A DNA stretch of 5,316 bases, taken from contig CAMOEP010000186.1 of NCBI GenBank assembly GCA_946612185.1, positions 1 through 5,316 of the forward strand, written 5' to 3'. This document shows, in pieces, positions 5,278 through 5,316 of the stretch. Origin of the DNA: an uncultured Ruminococcus sp. GTDB taxonomy: Bacteria > Bacillota > Clostridia > Oscillospirales > Ruminococcaceae. Both the position numbers and the translations under genes were made by a program. Each line of letters starts with the position of its first letter. Within the stretch, counting starts at the first letter, position 1. Under the pieces are notes generated by a model. It was not told the DNA's origin. It was given only the letters and a program-made list of their open reading frames with translations, and did not search any database.

Positions 5278-5316
5278 CGGCTTTGCAGCGCATATACTTG
5301 CATATTTTCCGGCATC

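Noticed and set aside
5263..5284. Short hairpin AAAG(A)CCG / CGGCTTT around the stop of the kptA-like gene as a terminator
   Set aside because: The stem is about 7 bp with a bulge and is not followed by a T run within the remaining bases, so termination of the unit cannot be claimed; the operon may continue past the right edge.
1..5316. CRISPR arrays, tRNA/rRNA genes, insertion sequences or attachment sites
   Set aside because: No regularly spaced repeats, no tRNA-like cloverleaf segments, no transposase motifs and no terminal inverted repeats were seen on either strand.

Overview
The window looks like chromosome from a fibre-degrading, cellulosome-forming Clostridia relative, most likely a rumen or gut Ruminococcus close to R. 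flavefaciens. The main reason is the first gene: a secreted-type xylanase with a type I dockerin placed between a GH10-CBM22 half and a CE1 esterase half. Strong Shine-Dalgarno sites and sigma-A-like promoter elements also fit a Gram-positive host. The species assignment is inference from architecture and codon habits, not from any search.

Region 1 (1-2094) is the 3' part of a multidomain plant cell-wall enzyme. It enters from the left edge already inside the GH10 xylanase domain, then runs through a CBM22 carbohydrate-binding module, a two-repeat dockerin and a C-terminal CE1 (feruloyl/acetyl-xylan type) esterase. It ends 41 bp before a clean Rho-independent terminator (2135-2172).

Region 2 (2095-2254) is a 160 bp spacer. 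It holds that terminator and then a good promoter (-35 TTGCTA, 17 bp, extended -10 TGTTATAAT) that starts a new transcription unit.

Region 3 (2255-5277) is four tightly packed genes on the same strand, with gaps of 11 and 16 bp and then a 10 bp overlap, and no terminator between them. In order they are a small cysteine-motif (C_GCAxxG_C_C-type) protein, a beta-class DNA methyltransferase with no restriction enzyme in view, a nucleotidyltransferase-fold protein resembling the NTP_transf_5 family, and a KptA/Tpt1 RNA 2'-phosphotransferase with its Arg-His-Arg-Arg active site intact. The last two are probably translationally coupled.

The enzymes of region 3 have nothing obvious to do with xylan degradation. 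A nucleic-acid-modifying set (DNA methylation, nucleotidyl transfer, NAD-dependent RNA 2'-phosphate removal) behind one promoter is the most intriguing part of the window. Whether it is a functional system or only a housekeeping neighbourhood cannot be settled from this sequence. The last 39 bp (5278-5316) hold no supported feature.
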